From NCBI GenBank assembly GCA_003427395.1, contig BFEA01000053.1, positions 1,865,278-1,929,277 of the forward strand: 64,000 nucleotides of DNA, written 5' to 3'. The translations under genes were made by a program, and so were the position numbers. Below the pieces are notes generated by a model, which ran no database searches, was not told where the DNA came from, and saw only the letters and a list, made by a program, of their open reading frames with translations. This DNA comes from Chara braunii. Lineage: Eukaryota; Streptophyta; Charophyceae; Charales; Characeae. This document shows positions 1 to 11,493 of this stretch, piece by piece. Within the stretch, counting starts at the first letter, position 1, and each line of letters begins with the position of its first letter.

Positions 1-779
1 TGCCTCCTCATTTGACATTCGGGTGCTGGCTGCATGCGGCGACAGCGCTGCTGCGCTATTTGCTGGCTGGCGCCCTCGCACTCACGGGCGAGTGTGGAAG
101 AAGCAGGCANCCATAGCCACGCTGCCTGCTGTAAGNTGGGTTGGGCGCAGGTTGGTCCTTGGGTACTAGAGGCATCTGTGCATTGAGGATCGGGGTTGAG
201 AGCGAAGCGGGAGTCATACCTGGTGCTTGAGGCGAGCGGCATTGGCCGCATATGCTCGTACTTCGGTGAAGCTGTTGACGTCAACTTCGGCATTGTAGTA
301 GTAGGCTAGATAGGATCTGCCATCTTGTAGTCTGGGCGCCGAGCCCCAATAGGATACCAACTCTTGTACTTTGTTGATGATGATGAGAGACAACTTCAGC
401 ATGGTCAATTATGAACTACTGCTGTGTTCTTATTTGGTATAACTCGTGATGCCATTCTGCTTATGGTTCGAGGTCATGGCTATTTGGTCACTCATGAATG
501 ATGCTGTTTGAGTTCTGGAATTCGCTATTGCTCATCTTCCTTGCAATCGAAAGAAAAAGATGAAAAACAATAAGTGCAATCTTCGCCGAACCTTTAGCGA
601 GTAAAAAAAAAGAGTCTCTCAAAAAAATCTAAGTATCTAAAGACAAAAAAAAAAAAAAAAACGCAATCTTCGGCGTATTCTCGGGGGCACACACAAACTG
701 GTACAAAAAAAAAACTAAGTATCCAAAGGAAAAAACGAAAAAAAATAAGTGCAATCTTCCACGAACGTTTACCAGAACT
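1..779. other. unassigned AT-rich sequence with a short minus-strand open frame and A-rich motif repeats
   Basis: No recognised gene. Two single ambiguous bases sit at 110 and 136. A short minus-strand frame (408-214) has a reasonable amino-acid mix, but no start context, motif or continuation was found. From about 585 the sequence becomes poly(A)-rich and repeats a short theme containing GCAATCTTCG and CGAA, at about 573, 663 and 750. This grades into the tandem repeat that follows. Confidence 0.3.
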
Positions 780-1050
780 TTAGGCGAAACTGCAACGAAT
801 CCGGCGAAAGAAAAAAAAAAAAAAAAAAATTCATAGATGTAGTGATTACTACTAGGTGCCCACTAAAAGAAAACTTCGGCGAAACAACAATGACTTCAAC
901 TTTCGGCAAGGAAATTTAGGCAAAACGGCAACGAATCCAGTGAAAAAATAAATAAATAAATAAAATTCAGAGATGCAGTCATTACTCATAGGTGACCTCT
1001 AAAAGAAAACTTCGGCGAAACTACAATGACTTCAACTTTCGGTAAGGAAA
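780..1050. repeat. tandem repeat, two copies of a unit of about 130 bases
   Basis: The block at about 780-905 (GGCGAAACTGCAACGAATCC, then an A-run, then TTCATAGATGTAGTGATTAC, then ACTTCGGCGAAAC) is repeated in the same order and orientation at about 908-1050, with point differences. In copy two the A-run has become AAATAAATAAATAAAT. Function unknown. Confidence 0.7.
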
Positions 1051-1885
1051 AATGATGCATTACAAATGAGTTACCTTCCAATTCGCCACAAATTCAGCGG
1101 CAAAGGGACACAACAAGAATAAAAGTGGTTATTGAACAATCAAACTTCTTTGACGAAACACAATCCCAAAAAAAACATCACCAAAAGGAAAATCCAATTC
1201 CTTAACGAATTACTTAAAAACTTCGGAGTAAGCTTCGGTGGACCATTCGCCGAAGATTTTGGGGTCTGTTGACCACATGTGCCCTATCCTCCTCCTCTTA
1301 ATCTTCATTTTTTTTCCTTTTCTACTGTAGGAGGCTGCGCTCTTTTGGTCATATCGATTTGTTTCATTCTCATTAATGGTCCATCACCTTCTGGTTTGCT
1401 GGGCTGATAACCCTACTTGAATAGAATCTGGACGACTTTCATGGGAGGAGGAGAGATGTGGCGGGAGTATGGCGGGGATGTGGAGGAGACACTGCCAGAG
1501 AACTGTTACGGTTTTCTTCACTCTACCATCTTTCACTGGACATACGATCATATGGTCTTCTCTCGAACACGTCGTACCCTTACCAAGATTGTCTCAAGGC
1601 AGAAAGATGGTTTGGCACATTGGTTGCAATGCCATGGCCGGAGTGTGGCAGAGGGGCAAGCTTCAGGATAAGTCCAGTCTGATATATTGATGTTTGTATC
1701 AAGTGTTTCTTTGTCGGAAAGGAAAAGTTGCCTTCTCGTAAGCCACTGAGGGATCGTGTTTGTTTGGGCTTGTCTGATAATCTATCTAGTTTGCATTTTC
1801 GCCCCGCTCAAATTTCCAAAATTCAAAAGTGCGTGATCAAAACTTTCTTGTGTGCCCATTTTCCACTTGTAATGTCCTTCTGCTA
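1051..1885. other. no recognised feature
   Basis: Three overlapping short plus-strand open frames lie at 1417-1690, but they conflict with each other and show no motif or splice context. I see nothing that supports a gene here. Confidence 0.3.
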
Positions 1886-1887
1886 TG

Positions 1888-2132
1888 TATTTGGTTGATT
1901 GGTTGACTGGTTGATTGGTTGATTGCTTGATATGATTTTTTAATTTTTTGAAGGCGGAGGGGGAGTCGTTGAACCCTTGGGCGTGAATGTGGGGAGTGGA
2001 GGGGAAGGACGCATTCAGAAGAGGGAGAGGAGCGGAAAGAGAGGAAGACGAGGATGATGAGAAGAGGGTTGGGGGATATAGGGTGAGAAATCAATCAATC
2101 AATCAATCAACCAAACGAAAGGAATCGATTGG

Positions 2133-2163
<31 letters not shown>

Positions 2164-2165
2164 CT
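1888..2165. repeat. TTGATTGG/TTGA tetranucleotide arrays, partly inverted
   Basis: TTGATTGG-type repeats occupy about 1890-1935. At 2090-2112 there is an (ATCA)n run, followed at 2128-2162 by a (TTGA)n run. The two runs are reverse complements separated by about 20 bases and could fold into a hairpin. Confidence 0.75.
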
Positions 2166-3175
2166 TTATCTATTTTTTTTCGAAAAGTGGGATGAGGATT
2201 TGTTTTAGTGGAAAAAAAAAGGACAACAGCGGATTCCAAGGGGAAATCCTCTTTTTTTTTTTTTCTCTCGCAGTATGTTCGTATACATGTGTTTATATAG
2301 ATATACGGCAGTGAGTGACAGGGTTAGTGTTGTTGTTGGAGGCAAATTGTGGGGAAAGAACTTGGTTAGGATAGAGATCGAAAGGAATGGAAGAGACCAG
2401 GGTAACAAGGAGGAACAACGGACGGTCTAGAGAAACGGGGTTAAGGTCGGGGTACGAGGAAGATGGGGGAGAGAGGTAGAGGTATAGGAGGATAGGGATT
2501 GGGAGTTGGTCCAAAAGAAGGAAATCGATAGCGAGAAGGGAGAGAAAGAGAACCACGAGGTGGGGGAAAGGGGGTTTTGGATCACGAAGCAATACGATCA
2601 TCAAGGTGAGATGATGGCGAGGAGGAGGTTCAGGATTGCATGAAGGGTGAGGAGGAAAATCAATATCAAGGGGAGGGGAAGGAGGACGATTAGGATCAGG
2701 AGGAGGCGATAGAAAATGAGTGCAACAGTTGGAAATAAAATGTCAGTATTGTGAGTAGAGAAAAAGGAGGATTTGGAATGGGGAAGGAGGGAAAGTGGCA
2801 TTAGGGGTCGTAGAGGGGGGAAGAAAAGGAGGATTGGGATCTCGAGGAGGGGTAACAGGAGAATCCTCATCGTGAGGAAGGGAAGAGGATCGGGATGGCG
2901 AGGAGGGGAGGAGCAAGATAAAATCATTATGATATAAATCATAAGAAAGGGAAGGAGGAGGATCGTCCCTGGAAGGAGGTGGCAAATAGGATCGGGATGT
3001 GGAGGTGGGTGATCGTGAGGAGGGAAAAATGAGGATTGAGATCGGGAGAAAACCGAAAAGAAGCATCTAAATCGAGATCGTGAGAAGGGGAGGAGGAGGA
3101 TAAGGATCGGGAGGAAGGGGAAAAGGAGGAGACGGATCATAAGGAAGAGGGGGGGGACGATCAGAATTGATAGGA
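1960..3175. repeat. purine-rich (G+A) strand tract of about 1.2 kb
   Basis: The + strand is overwhelmingly G and A, with imperfect reiterations of GGAGGAGG and GATCGGGA. Pyrimidines are rare, especially at 2400-3150. Long minus-strand open frames here (for example 3140-2601) encode only Leu/Pro/Ser/Phe-rich low-complexity peptides expected from a pyrimidine strand. I read the whole block as a simple-sequence-derived tract, not a gene. Confidence 0.7.
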
Positions 3176-3180
3176 GCTGG

Positions 3181-3963
3181 TGGCTGGATGGCGAGTTTTG
3201 CTCAACTATCTTCGCACGGCCTCTTGTTCTTCAGATGGAGTGTCGTCGGCTTCATCAACCTTCGTTCTTCTTCATTTGGACATGTTTGTGGAGAGGTGCA
3301 AAAAATCATGATCGATTTACATTTCTGCATCTCTGCCTAAAACCCATCCAAATTCTGACGCTTAATCCAATCCTCTTTGCTAGTGCGACCTCGACCCAGG
3401 ACTTTGAGAGGGAAAGGGAAAAAAAAGTAGGAGAACAACTAATTATGACCATGTTCGAATTTTGAAGGGCGAAAAAAAAAAGACGTGTTCTTCAGGCTAC
3501 TTGCGAGCGTGTATTAAAGATCGGCATGACAATGCCCCTACTCTCAGATGAAATGGGGGAGCGAGGACAATCTTGTCGATCTCCTCTCGGCTCCTCTCTC
3601 ATGTCATCACAGTTGTACGTTCCCATCCACTCTTCAAGGAGCAGATGCCTTCTACGTTTCAGCTTCCTCTCCAATGCTCTGCTCTCCTTTCCTGTTCCCT
3701 GTTCCCTCTTGCCTCTCCTTTCGTCTAACGTCTCTTCTAGGTAGTGGCCTCGAAGTGCCCCTACACATTGTCGAGTACAAAGGGAGGCGCATCACCTATG
3801 AATGCTCGTTGAGTAGGGTACCAATGGTGCTAGTTTGGTGACAGTGTTAATTACCTATCAATGTTAAAAAAACTCGTCACACTCTAACATTCAGTTTGAT
3901 GTACAACTAGCTACTCTCTTGTGGTCGGGAGCACAGAAAACTGGTATTTATTGAACCAAGGTG

Positions 3964-4033
<70 letters not shown>

Positions 4034-4310
4034 GACAAGTCTGAAAAGATTACAAATAGCTTATCGTGCATACTCCTTCCCATTACTGTTGAGAGGCACG
4101 GCTAGATGACATTGATTACTTCCCTCGAGAAGGATGTACCACCCCTCACCCCTGCCTAAGTTAGCCTACAAGACTTACTTTTGAGGTTGGTTGCTAGTGT
4201 GACTTCTACTACATCTGTTTGTTATTTGTAACTTGATCTGACAAAGATAAAAAATTACCTTTCTATTGCCAACATTTATCTCCAATGTTTTTTTTCCTTT
4301 GTTTTTGCAG
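3181..4310. other. mostly non-coding, with a (CT)n microsatellite and a possible short exon
   Basis: A perfect (CT)n run covers about 3968-4029. A TCTTCTAG acceptor-like site at about 3740 precedes an open stretch ending with a stop at 3841. That could be a small terminal exon, but it has no recognisable motif. Confidence 0.35.
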
Positions 4311-4778
4311 AAAACATTTGGAAGAATGCTTGAAGCACTACTGGAGAATATTAATCATGAACTCACTGCATTGGAAGACGAACTTGCAAACGTTTTTCAA
4401 AAAATAGATCTTTGTCACAAACAAACATAAGGTGGAGTAGGACTCGACAGATCTAGGGTACTGAATATTAAACAAGAAGGCAGATGGGAGATACAAACAG
4501 TTCACGATCCGGACATGCATCTTTCTCGTACGCATGTTATTTTTAGTGGATATATATAGCCAAAGACATTCCGGATGCTTTATGCAAATAATGTTGATGG
4601 ACTAATGAACTATTTTCACATTTTTATTTATGAAATTTTCTTAAATAATTATGCCCCGCCTGATAATGGTCCGAAACGACCACGACATATCACAAAATCA
4701 AGTCAACAGGATCCAATGTTGGATGACGTAGATAAACATTTGTCTGTGCCAAGTAAGTCAATCATCCAACTAGGAGAG
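4311..4778 (+). pseudogene. decayed internal exon of an unknown gene
   Basis: A pyrimidine tract ending TTTTTGCAG precedes position 4311. One reading frame then runs for 156 codons to a GAG|GTATGT donor after 4778, broken by only two in-frame stops (TAA at 4428 and TAG at about 4557). The three open pieces share the frame. They start with a helix-forming acidic segment (KTFGRMLEALLEN), continue through a stretch with WEIQTVHDPDMH, and end with a polar segment (NNYAPPDNGPKRP). I do not recognise the family. The length and shared frame argue for an old coding exon, and the stops argue that it is no longer functional. Confidence 0.5.
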
Positions 4779-5583
4779 GTATGTCATTCTTATCTTCATC
4801 TTCCTTATATTTATATATCTACAAATGTTGTTTCAATGTATCCCATGTACAATTTGCATAGCTTTCTTATTTCAATGTATCCCATGTGCAATTTGAATAA
4901 TTTGGCCATGTACAATTATCATGTCATACTTATCACTTTGTGTAGCTTTTTCATTTCAATGTATCCCATGTATAATTTACGCCCTCAAATTTATCCTCAT
5001 ATAACACTTTCAAGCTTCAAGTCATTGGTTTTGTTTCTCAATTTAAAAATTTTAAAGTATTTTTTCTAACTTGTGCAGCATGGTCATACATTAAATGCAC
5101 TAATGACTTTTATTCCCTCCCCCCCAAAAAAACTCGGTTTTATTGTCCTGGCTCCATGTGCATTTTAAGAAGCATCAGTGCAGTTTTTTTTCCACCGAAG
5201 GACCCCAGAACAACATTGATTACTCCATCTTCATTTAGCAATGACTGTCAGCTTGAGTTTCTTCTCGAACTGCTTTTAGCGCTAGTGTACCGTAGCTGTC
5301 CGATTTTCCTACAGAGTCAACTCTCTGACACTTCTGTAATCTTTTACTTTTTCTTTTTTTTTTCTCTGGAGCTGCTCGACGTTTTGTTGTACTGAATGTG
5401 TTTTATCGGGTAGGGCAGTGCACTGCACTCAACGTTGATGTTGGTCACATTTGATTGACTGCATACCAGGTTTTGTGTGTGCAAAGAGCACCTTCATGCT
5501 GTCCTCGTACGGTCTTCGGTTCAATCAGTTGATTAGCTTGTTCCTGATTTAAATTTTCACCAAGAATCTATAGGTTTTAATGG
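4779..5583. other. intron-like AT-rich sequence with a 24-base motif repeated three times
   Basis: The motif TTTCAATGTATCCCATGTAC (with variants) occurs at about 4830, 4873 and 4955. A CAG acceptor-like site near 5078 is followed by short open pieces up to about 5390 that contain stops. No gene can be named. Confidence 0.35.
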
Positions 5584-5847
5584 TTAAGTGTGTACGTTTC
5601 CTCCCCTATTGAACCCCGTGAACACAAACCTCGACGGCCAATACATGTTAGACAACCCGCGAAGGTTGTCCCACAGGCTAGATGCCCTTGCCCAATATTC
5701 TCGAGCTTCTTTACACCTGATGAAGCAATTACCCTCTTGTTCCTGGTGTGAACAGGCTTTGCAGATATCTAATTTGTTTCCTTTTTCTAACATGCATCCA
5801 GTGCCGACCACTGATTTACTGGTAGGGCAGTGTATGTTATGAGGCAT
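5584..5847 (-). pseudogene. LINE (non-LTR retrotransposon) C-terminal zinc-finger remnant
   Basis: This 87-codon minus-strand open frame contains a Cys pattern like the zf-RVT region found after the RT in plant non-LTR elements: CKAC, then NCFIRCKEAREYW, then LWDNL and WPSRFVFTGF. Both the Cys spacing and the following W and aromatic positions fit that family. No RT core was found on either side, so this is a short relic. It lies between plus-strand exon-like pieces, in the opposite orientation. The family assignment rests on the pattern only. Confidence 0.5.
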
Positions 5848-6711
5848 TGCATGCCTTTGACTTTGATCCGTATTATCGTTAGTTTTTTTTCTGTTTGGTC
5901 TTAAACATTTGTTTTGAGTAGATTAATTTTATCTTTACTTTTGGATTTTGCATGTGTTTGTGGTTTTTGTAGAGATATTCATAATGATCTAACTTATACA
6001 TCATGATATTAAGAACCATGGCTTGGCAAGAAAACATCAGTATTGGATCGAAAATCGTGCACAAGATAACTACATAACTGAGTTCAACCAAATACAAAAG
6101 GTTTTGTGAAGCATGCATAAAAGACATTGTCGTAGAAAATGAAGTACAAGTTTCTGGGTTTTTCAACAATAATGTAGTTATTGTTTGTTTTAACAATTAT
6201 TTTACCTCCATATTGCTTTGTAGTTTTTCGTGATGATTGTCACAGTTTTATAACGTTATCCATTATCTTCTCTGCTTTGGTGCAACTTAATAAGTTGTGC
6301 ATCATATCTCGAGTTTGGTGATTTATAGCTCATGCAACAAACCTTATTCTCCCGGTTCCTTTTCTCCTTGATTCTGTTCTTATTTAATCATTCAATAGTT
6401 GGTAACTAATGTTAAAAATTAAACACTATATACTTTATATCCTTCTTTATTCTCACTTACACTACCTCAGCCAATGATAGTTAATTCACTGCCTAGATCA
6501 ATCACTACTTGCTAGTTAAATATCTAGACAACATTCTTTTTCTGTAGATGAGTCTTCAACCTAAGTCTATATATTCTTTTAGTTTTACAATCAACTAAAT
6601 CAGCTTTTCCATCTCGTCTCATACGAACCTATTTCGCAAATGCGTACTATGAATCCTCAATGTTTGTTATAGGACAACTTTTCAAAGATTATTGACGATT
6701 TTTTTTAAAAA
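5848..6711. other. AT-rich intergenic or intronic sequence, nothing recognised
   Basis: A 105-codon minus-strand frame (6196-5879) is present but has the composition of translated AT-rich DNA and no motif. Confidence 0.3.
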
Positions 6712-6986
6712 TAGCTAGGCTACAAGAGTCGTTCAGGTCCACTCGCCCGGTAAGGGTAAAATCAAATAAAATTATAAAAATAAAAAAAATATTTTTTTAA
6801 CTAAAACTTTTAATACAATTTCGGTGAAGATTTTTAATGTGACATTGAGGTAAAAGTTGTTTGGTTAATTTTTTTGCATAACACATATTTTTTCTCAACA
6901 TTTTTATAAATATATATATTTTTTGGGAACCTTCTGCCAAGCAAATGAGATGGACCCGGCGACCCGCCTGTTAGCCTATTAAAATA
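6712..6986. repeat. AT-rich interspersed repeat, MITE-like (copy 1)
   Basis: It begins TAGGCTACAAG..CAGGTCCA and ends with the near reverse complement TGGACCC..CCTGTTAGCCTA, giving imperfect terminal inverted repeats. The interior is AT-rich and includes a TTTTTTGCATAACACAT stretch. The same order of blocks recurs at 10423-11110, showing that this is a dispersed family. No coding capacity is seen. A non-autonomous DNA transposon is the simplest reading, and no clear target-site duplication was found. Confidence 0.5.
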
Positions 6987-7053
6987 AAATTGTATGCATT
7001 TTTTTTTTTTTCCGTATTCGTTCATATGAACATCTTTTTATAGGTTTCTACAG

Positions 7054-7366
7054 GAAGACGAAGGGGGAAATCATCATTGTATCATTAATATTCCATGCCA
7101 TCACGTACTGTCTGGAATTAATGGCTGATGGTCTTGCTTCATTGGAAGATGATACAGATTCCCCAAGTGCGCCGGAGCACGTCGATTCCTCGATCAAATT
7201 CCTTGAAATTTTATGCAGACAACAACTGACAGTCATTAATGACCACACGTTAGTGAAGGTGTTCGAGAACTCCTACAAGTATAAATCTGATTACAATGAT
7301 GACGAGAGTGATCCTGAATGTCAAGATCTTAAAAATCGAACTGATGTGGTAAAAATTTTCAATAAT
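7054..7366 (+). pseudogene. exon-like open segment of an unknown gene
   Basis: An acceptor (TTTCTACAG) ends at 7053. The frame is then open for 104 codons to an AATAAT|GTATGC donor after 7366, the longest uninterrupted exon-like frame in the left half of the window. The peptide starts with a hydrophobic helix (IIIVSLIFHAITYCLEL). It continues with an acidic loop, a segment EFLE-like ILCRQQLTVINDHTLVKVFE, and an acidic C-terminal stretch (DYNDDESDPECQ). There is no family I can name. It is listed as a pseudogene because the neighbouring exons carry stops and frameshifts, but this exon alone looks intact. Confidence 0.5.
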
Positions 7367-7460
7367 GTATGCAGACCTTCTCATACCAGACCCTATACTC
7401 TATTTTTTTGCATTATACCATATTTCTTATGTCAGTGGCTGACTTATTATAAATAAATAT

Positions 7461-7494
7461 ATGTGTGTGTGTGTGTGTGTATATTTTTGTGTGT
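7461..7494. repeat. (TG)n microsatellite
   Basis: A run of TG dinucleotides, interrupted by ATATTTT. Confidence 0.8.
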
Positions 7495-7659
7495 GATCCA
7501 CCCATGTGTCGTCGATAGGCCTAAACTGTTAACGAAGGTAGCAGGTACCTGCCATAACAGGCTAGGTACCCGCCAACTCCCGTATTAGTCCTCCCGGTCG
7601 AGACTGGTACAAGAAATACACATACACTAATACAAGTAAAGAAAAAAATGAGAGGGAAA

Positions 7660-8091
7660 GAGAAAAGAAGAGGCAAAACAGAAAGTGTCAGCTAAAAAAT
7701 GGAAGTGGTGGAAGGGGAAAGAGGGGAATGGAAAATCATACTCTGAATCTGGAAGCAGTAGCAACCACATCCGTTCTGGCAGGCATGTAGAGGTGATAGG
7801 AGTCAAGGACGCTAAAGACACAAGCACAGCGCGTTTCGAGAAGGAAGTCATTTCTTATCATTACGCTCACTACGTTAAGAATTTCCCTGGCAACCGAGTT
7901 AGGGGAAGTGCACAGTACTATGATAGTTGCCACCTTAGATATGGTGATGTTCAATGACTACTACACGTATCTGTGGGAGTGCTACTTTACATCTTACTCA
8001 AAAGGAAGTTCAAATTTCTGCACTTGTCAAACTTTACGGTGGAGAATTCCCCCATGTGTTCCGATACCATCGAGATTTACGTATTGAGAAA
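7660..8091 (+). pseudogene. decayed coding segment, frame-shifted
   Basis: The 7685-7957 frame gives a basic, serine-rich N-terminal part followed by a better-looking stretch (RFEKEVISYHYAHYVKNF). After the stop at 7957 another frame continues with QKEVQISALVKLYGGEFPHV and RYHRDLRIEK, up to a GAAA|GTAGGT donor-like site at about 8091. The switch of frame within a continuous coding-like region suggests an old frameshift. No domain was recognised. It may belong to the same gene as the exons at 7054 and 8395. Confidence 0.4.
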
Positions 8092-8394
8092 GTAGGTTTT
8101 TAGCCCATAATTCTCTCTGCCATCTCCTAAAACGGAGACCTTTATCTGGTTCTTGATACTGATCAGGTACATCAGGTAAATGTGGTAGATGTTCATACAT
8201 TCCCTCGATTGGTCCCTACCTACTTCAAAGCAAACCTCAAAGGAAAAGAAGTCCACCAATTGTTTTTAAACTCCCCCCCCCTCACCCCTCTCTTGCATGT
8301 TTTAATGTGTGTGTTTTTTTTTTCTTTCAAATTCCCTTACATTCTTTCTTTTTTAATTTATATCTAACATCCTTTGTTTTTCGTTATTGCATAG

Positions 8395-8569
8395 GAGAAA
8401 ATTTGCAACAATTGTTGCAGGATATTGGAGAAGACCACAGAGAGACTCAAATTACCATTGACAACAATGGTAAATATGAAGTTTGGCTTAAGGCAAGAAA
8501 TTGATGCCATGTTCCGAGGAATGACAAGTCTTGGCTTGAGCACCTATCATGAGAATCACGAAAAAATAC
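8395..8569 (+). pseudogene. exon-like open segment of an unknown gene
   Basis: An acceptor TTATTGCATAG ends at 8394 and a strong donor C|GTAAGT begins at 8570. The enclosed frame is fully open for 58 codons. It encodes a polar helical peptide (EKICNNCCRILEKTTERLKL, then QEIDAMFRGMTSLGL). The two Cys pairs are close together but not in a recognised zinc-binding pattern. It is probably an internal exon of the same decayed plus-strand gene. Confidence 0.5.
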
Positions 8570-9050
8570 GTAAGTCTTAGGGGTGGGCCACCAACTGACC
8601 GGTCCACCCGGAGCCAGACCAGCCCAATTTATGAAAATACCCTGTTTGTTTTTTTGTATTTTTTTCCTTCAGCGGATTCAGACTGCACTCTTTGAGTTCT
8701 CTCGAAATCCAGAGATAAATTTTAAAGGCATAATTTGTTTTGGGGTTTTACTAGGATAGGGGCGAGTATTAATGGGATATTATGGGAGATATAACTTTTG
8801 GGTGAAAGGTCAAGTAAACATGCTTCCTTTTCCGACCCCCAAGTGACCAAAAACTTTCCTTTTACAAATGTGAGGTGAACTATACTCTTGTAATTGGATA
8901 TCCCACGAGACTGAACCCACCATGTCAAGTGCAACTTCTTGATGAAACTTAAACCTCTTTCTGATTGTAGCTCAACAACAAAAAAGTTATGGGCTTAAGT
9001 TTTAACTCGTGTAGGCATACGGTTTTCTGTTTGTTTTTTTTTGCATGCAG

Positions 9051-9193
9051 TGGTCATTAGTCCGAAAGTGTCTTGTCTTGCAAATTGTTCAGATATATGT
9101 AGCAAAGCTAGGTCCATCAGTCTGAAAGATTATATGTAAGACAGATTTGTAGTAGCCAACAAAAAGACGAAGATATGGATCTGCATAACCAAT
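9051..9193 (+). pseudogene. exon-like segment with one stop
   Basis: A poly-T and TTGCATGCAG acceptor precedes 9051, and a GTAAGT donor begins at 9194. One frame reads VISPKVSCLANCSDICSKA onward with a single TAA, then continues to the donor (FVVANKKTKIWICITN). No domain was recognised. Confidence 0.4.
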
Positions 9194-9290
9194 GTAAGTT
9201 CCCTACTTCATTGTTCTTCCGGTTCTTTTTATTTGACACTCGCCTTCTTTTTCCCTCTCTTACTGTACTCCTCCTTTGTCTCTTTCATAG

Positions 9291-9414
9291 CAAGCCCACC
9301 TTCTTCACTCACCCGACGCGACCTCGGTTGGGTGGTCCCTCTAGCAGCGTGCAGTTGAAAATAACAAGTTTATCAGGTCGCAATTCTGCCAGCTTCATTC
9401 GGATACTTGAATAA
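9291..9414 (+). pseudogene. possible terminal exon
   Basis: After a TTTCATAG acceptor, an open frame of about 40 codons (KPTFFTHPTRPRLGGPSSS, then SFIRILE) ends in TAA at 9412-9414. It is plausible as a 3' exon or as part of the decayed gene, and the family is unknown. Confidence 0.35.
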
Positions 9415-9763
9415 AGCCTCAGTACGAAGAAATTTGCATAAATCTCGAACTGGTCTTGGGTCATTGCAGTTTTTGTTTTCTTATGCATGTCGATGTGTCT
9501 AATGTATATCTTTCAATATACCATCTGGTAGATTTACTAACATAACTAATATTATCTGTGCCGACAGTTTTTGGAGGAAAAGAGGCGCAGTATGATCTGA
9601 AGAAGAAGAATAGAGTGGTTTTGTAGAAGAAAATCCCATATGAAAAAGAAGTTACAAGTTTCGTTAATACACTCTAGGACGTCTTCAGATTAATGTTGGC
9701 AGATTGGAACAGAGTTGCAACAATAACCTTGTAAGTAGCTCGTATCTCCCCAAACAGCGGAAT

Positions 9764-9918
9764 TGTAGTTGCATTTTCATTTGCTTCAAAATCAATACGT
9801 TGCTTGGCCGATCAAATATGTCAAGAAAGTTGCTTATCCACGTAGGGATGCAGATGTTGCAGCGGGGTATAGGATGCATTTTCGTCCTTTGGGCACATAC
9901 CCTTTCGAGATCCAGTAG
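9764..9918 (+). pseudogene. short coding-like fragment
   Basis: One frame reads QYVAWPIKYVKKVAYPRRDA and AAGYRMHFRPLGTYPFEIQ before a TAG. The composition is strongly protein-like compared with the surrounding AT-rich sequence. Its family is unknown and it lacks clear splice borders. Confidence 0.35.
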
Positions 9919-10422
9919 TCAGCCTAGTCCACCGGGTGCAGCTTTCAGTTGTGATAGAATTCCAAAAACAATTCCCCGTATTTTCGTCATTCACGAATAC
10001 TGCTTAAAAAGTGATGATGATGCTCATGTCATTTTTAAGATTGCATTGCAAATAGTTTTGTTTTCACACCGAAGTTTATCCGAGTTGGTTTTCAATTTGC
10101 TTTAGTTTGTACACGTGTCTAAGCCTGTCTTTTTTATTTTGAGTTTGTTAGACACTGTTTTTGGTTTTCTCTCAGTCAATTTTGAGTATGTTAGAGCCTG
10201 TACTGAGACTACTTCAGTATGTTTGATCATTGTTTGAGTTTGTTAAAGTATCTTTTGAATTAGTTTCAATCGAGATTTCAGTTTGACTCTGTGTGATTTT
10301 TTTTTCAACTGAAATTGAACATGTTTTGAGTGTGTTTGAGTTTGTTTTGAGTCTATGATTAGTCTGCCCAAAGTTTGTTTCAGTCTATTTTGGGATGGAA
10401 CCCGAAATTGTTTTACAAGCTA
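9919..10422. other. TTTGAGT-rich AT sequence, nothing recognised
   Basis: Many short variations of GAGTTTGTT / GAGTATGTT occur between 10085 and 10385, giving a loosely repetitive T/G-rich tract without coding features. Confidence 0.35.
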
Positions 10423-11110
10423 GGCTACCAGACTAGTCCAGGCCCATTTGCCTAGTCGAGCCAAAAAAATAACTTTAAGAAAAAAATTAAAAAAAAAAAA
10501 AAATTATCTTAAATTTGGCTATGCTACCAAAGTGGTGCAGGGTCACTTGCCCGGCCGGGCAAAAAAAAAAAAAAAAAGATAAAAATAAAAATAATATTTT
10601 TAAAATTTTATTTTTTATTTTAAATTTGATGAAGAATTTCGATGTGGCCTTAGGGCAAAAGTTGTTCGATTTATTTTTCTGCATAACATAGTTGTTGTTN
10701 NNNNNNNNNNNNNNNNNNNNNNNNNNNNNNNNNNNNNNNNNNNNNNNNNNNNNNNNNNNNNNNNNNNNNNNNNNNNNNNNNNNNNNNNNNNNNNNNNNNN
10801 NNNNNNNNNNNNNNNNNNTTTTTTTGCTTGGACCTTCGCTGGTCCTTGCATGGGCTGGCCACCCGAGACCCTGGCGGCCCAGCTGGTCAATAATTTTTTT
10901 TTTTGGGGGGGGAGGGAACAGAGAATCCATTATCAAAGTACTTGGTAAATAATTTCGATATGACCCTGAGGCGAAAGTTGTTCAACGTGATTTTCTGTAT
11001 AACATAGTCGTTTTTTCAAAGTTTTTCGATAATATTTTTATAATTTTTATTTACTTGGGACCTTCCGCCCAAGCTAACAAGGTGGATCCGGGCGCCCCGT
11101 CTGGTAGTCT
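10423..11110. repeat. AT-rich MITE-like repeats (further copies, nested) with an assembly gap
   Basis: Blocks matching the repeat at 6712-6986 recur here at least twice. Start-like blocks (GCTAGGCTACCA and CTATGCTACCAAAGTGG) lie at about 10423 and 10518. Interior blocks (AAAAGTTGTTC and CATAACATAG) lie at about 10660-10690 and again at about 10973-11005. The right end is near 11095-11110. A run of N from 10700 to 10818 interrupts it, so the copy structure across the gap is uncertain. Confidence 0.5.
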
Positions 11111-11493
11111 AGTTTATAACTGAAAATCATCATGGATTCGTATAGTCTAATGAGTGCAGAGGTCCCTAAATTACAAAAAAAAAAAAAAAAACATTATTTT
11201 TGTCTGCACATGGTCCACTATGCATATGACACCCGAGCGACTTGCCCAGCTAGATGCAATATTAGCTGACTACGAATAGGTTTGCATTAGTTCTGCCCCC
11301 TCCTCTTACTCTTCAACTATCGACATTCTCTACGTATTTTTCTTTCGTTTTTTTTTTTATATTACTTCATATCATTTTTTGCAAGTAGATACAAAATATT
11401 TTATATTTATAGATGTGTGAAGAACGTTTACAATGGTCGTTACTACCAATTTTTTTTTCTTTTTAATGATAATTTTTTTTCTTGCTTAAACAG

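Noticed and set aside
1417-1690. Three overlapping plus-strand frames
   Set aside because: Mutually exclusive frames of similar length with no recognisable content.
2601-3140. 179-codon minus-strand open frame
   Set aside because: It is the pyrimidine complement of the purine-rich tract. The Leu/Pro/Ser/Phe composition has no motif.
10487-10952. Open frames running across the N block
   Set aside because: Unknown bases create the apparent length, and the flanks are AT-rich repeat sequence.
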